Assembly: GCF_014805685.1 (NCBI RefSeq)
Contig: NC_060890.1
Span: 14,008,500 to 14,072,499, forward strand
DNA: 64,000 bases
Reading direction: 5' to 3'
DNA from: Silurus meridionalis
Lineage: Eukaryota; Chordata; Actinopteri; Siluriformes; Siluridae
Position 1 is the stretch's first letter. Every line of letters starts with the position of its first letter. Of this stretch, positions 63,561-64,000 are shown piece by piece. The notes under the pieces were generated by a model. That model was given only the letters and a program-made list of their open reading frames with translations. It ran no database searches and was not told where the DNA came from. Both the position numbers and the translations under genes were made by a program.

Positions 63561-64000
63561 CCAATACCGTGTAATTATACACGTATATATTTCTTTTGTC
63601 CAAAAGAGGGCGCTGTTTATTAAACACGCGTTTTTGTTTGTCTTCGATTTGGTTTTAAGGCGAGCTGCAGACTCAAAGTCTAAACACACAGCACACCCAC
63701 TCTAGCGTTATAAATCAGCTATCAGTATATTGCTTACATAACTACACTCCCGAACAGCACACACACACACGATCCATTACAGTATGTCGGAGACCCACCT
63801 GCGTCTATTAGTTAATTTTACGTCTGAACGTTGACATGGTTCTACCTGAAATGGTCTGTCCACCACAACATCTTCACAGTTCTCTATACATTAGACCAGT
63901 GTTTCAAAGTGTTTGGTCTATGAAATAATTTATTATTCTGGATTGATTTTACAGTTTTGTTAAAAAAATAATTTTTCATTATTATTAGCAGCTATTTATA
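63561..64000. other. right-hand end, no gene seen
   Basis: In mammals ERLEC1 lies next to CHAC2 in head-to-head order, but no ERLEC1-like coding exon is visible here on the plus strand. The longest frame is 63 codons and unrecognised. Confidence 0.6.

Noticed and set aside
63781..63840. Possible start of ERLEC1 next to chac2
   Set aside because: The frame after the ATG closes quickly and shows no ERLEC1-like signal peptide or domain. Mammalian gene order alone is not evidence.

Overview
This window is genomic DNA from a ray-finned fish, AT-rich, with vertebrate GT-AG splicing, many microsatellites and decayed Tc1/mariner-type transposons. Three tRNA-SINE-like repeats resemble, from memory, repeats that are abundant in catfishes, so a siluriform or related otophysan is my best guess. 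I could not test it by search.

Three protein-coding genes can be reconstructed exon by exon, with reading phase kept across every junction. (1) thbs2 (thrombospondin-2), minus strand, runs from a non-coding first exon near 18.3-18.6 kb to a stop near 6.2 kb, with a 3' UTR probably reaching about 4.75 kb. It has about 20 coding exons and encodes about 1180-1193 residues: signal peptide, TSPN, oligomerisation segment, VWC, three TSRs, EGF-like repeats, type 3 calcium repeats and the C-terminal lectin-like domain. (2) psme4 (proteasome activator PA200), plus strand, runs from 43156 to 60036 with 45 core coding exons (1827 residues), plus one extra 54-bp in-frame exon at 45563-45616. (3) chac2 (gamma-glutamylcyclotransferase), minus strand, runs from 63387 to 62181 with three exons and 181 residues. 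It is tail-to-tail with psme4, and the two candidate poly(A) signals lie about 70 bp apart.

Layout: 1-4.7 kb is non-coding with one SINE-like copy and a strong inverted repeat. 4.7-18.7 kb is thbs2. 18.7-43 kb is a gene-free interval of about 24 kb between the head of thbs2 and the head of psme4, holding at least five transposon remnants, other repeats and microsatellites. 43-61.75 kb is psme4. 61.75-63.4 kb is chac2. The last 0.6 kb is chac2 upstream sequence with CRE/ETS-like motifs.

The three genes are not a functional unit. thbs2 encodes a secreted matrix glycoprotein, psme4 a nuclear proteasome cap, and chac2 a cytosolic glutathione-degrading enzyme. I found no unknown coding system. 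The most useful leads are the extra symmetric psme4 exon, the uncertain thbs2 C-terminus, a perfect RFX X-box palindrome in a thbs2 intron, and several strong inverted repeats.
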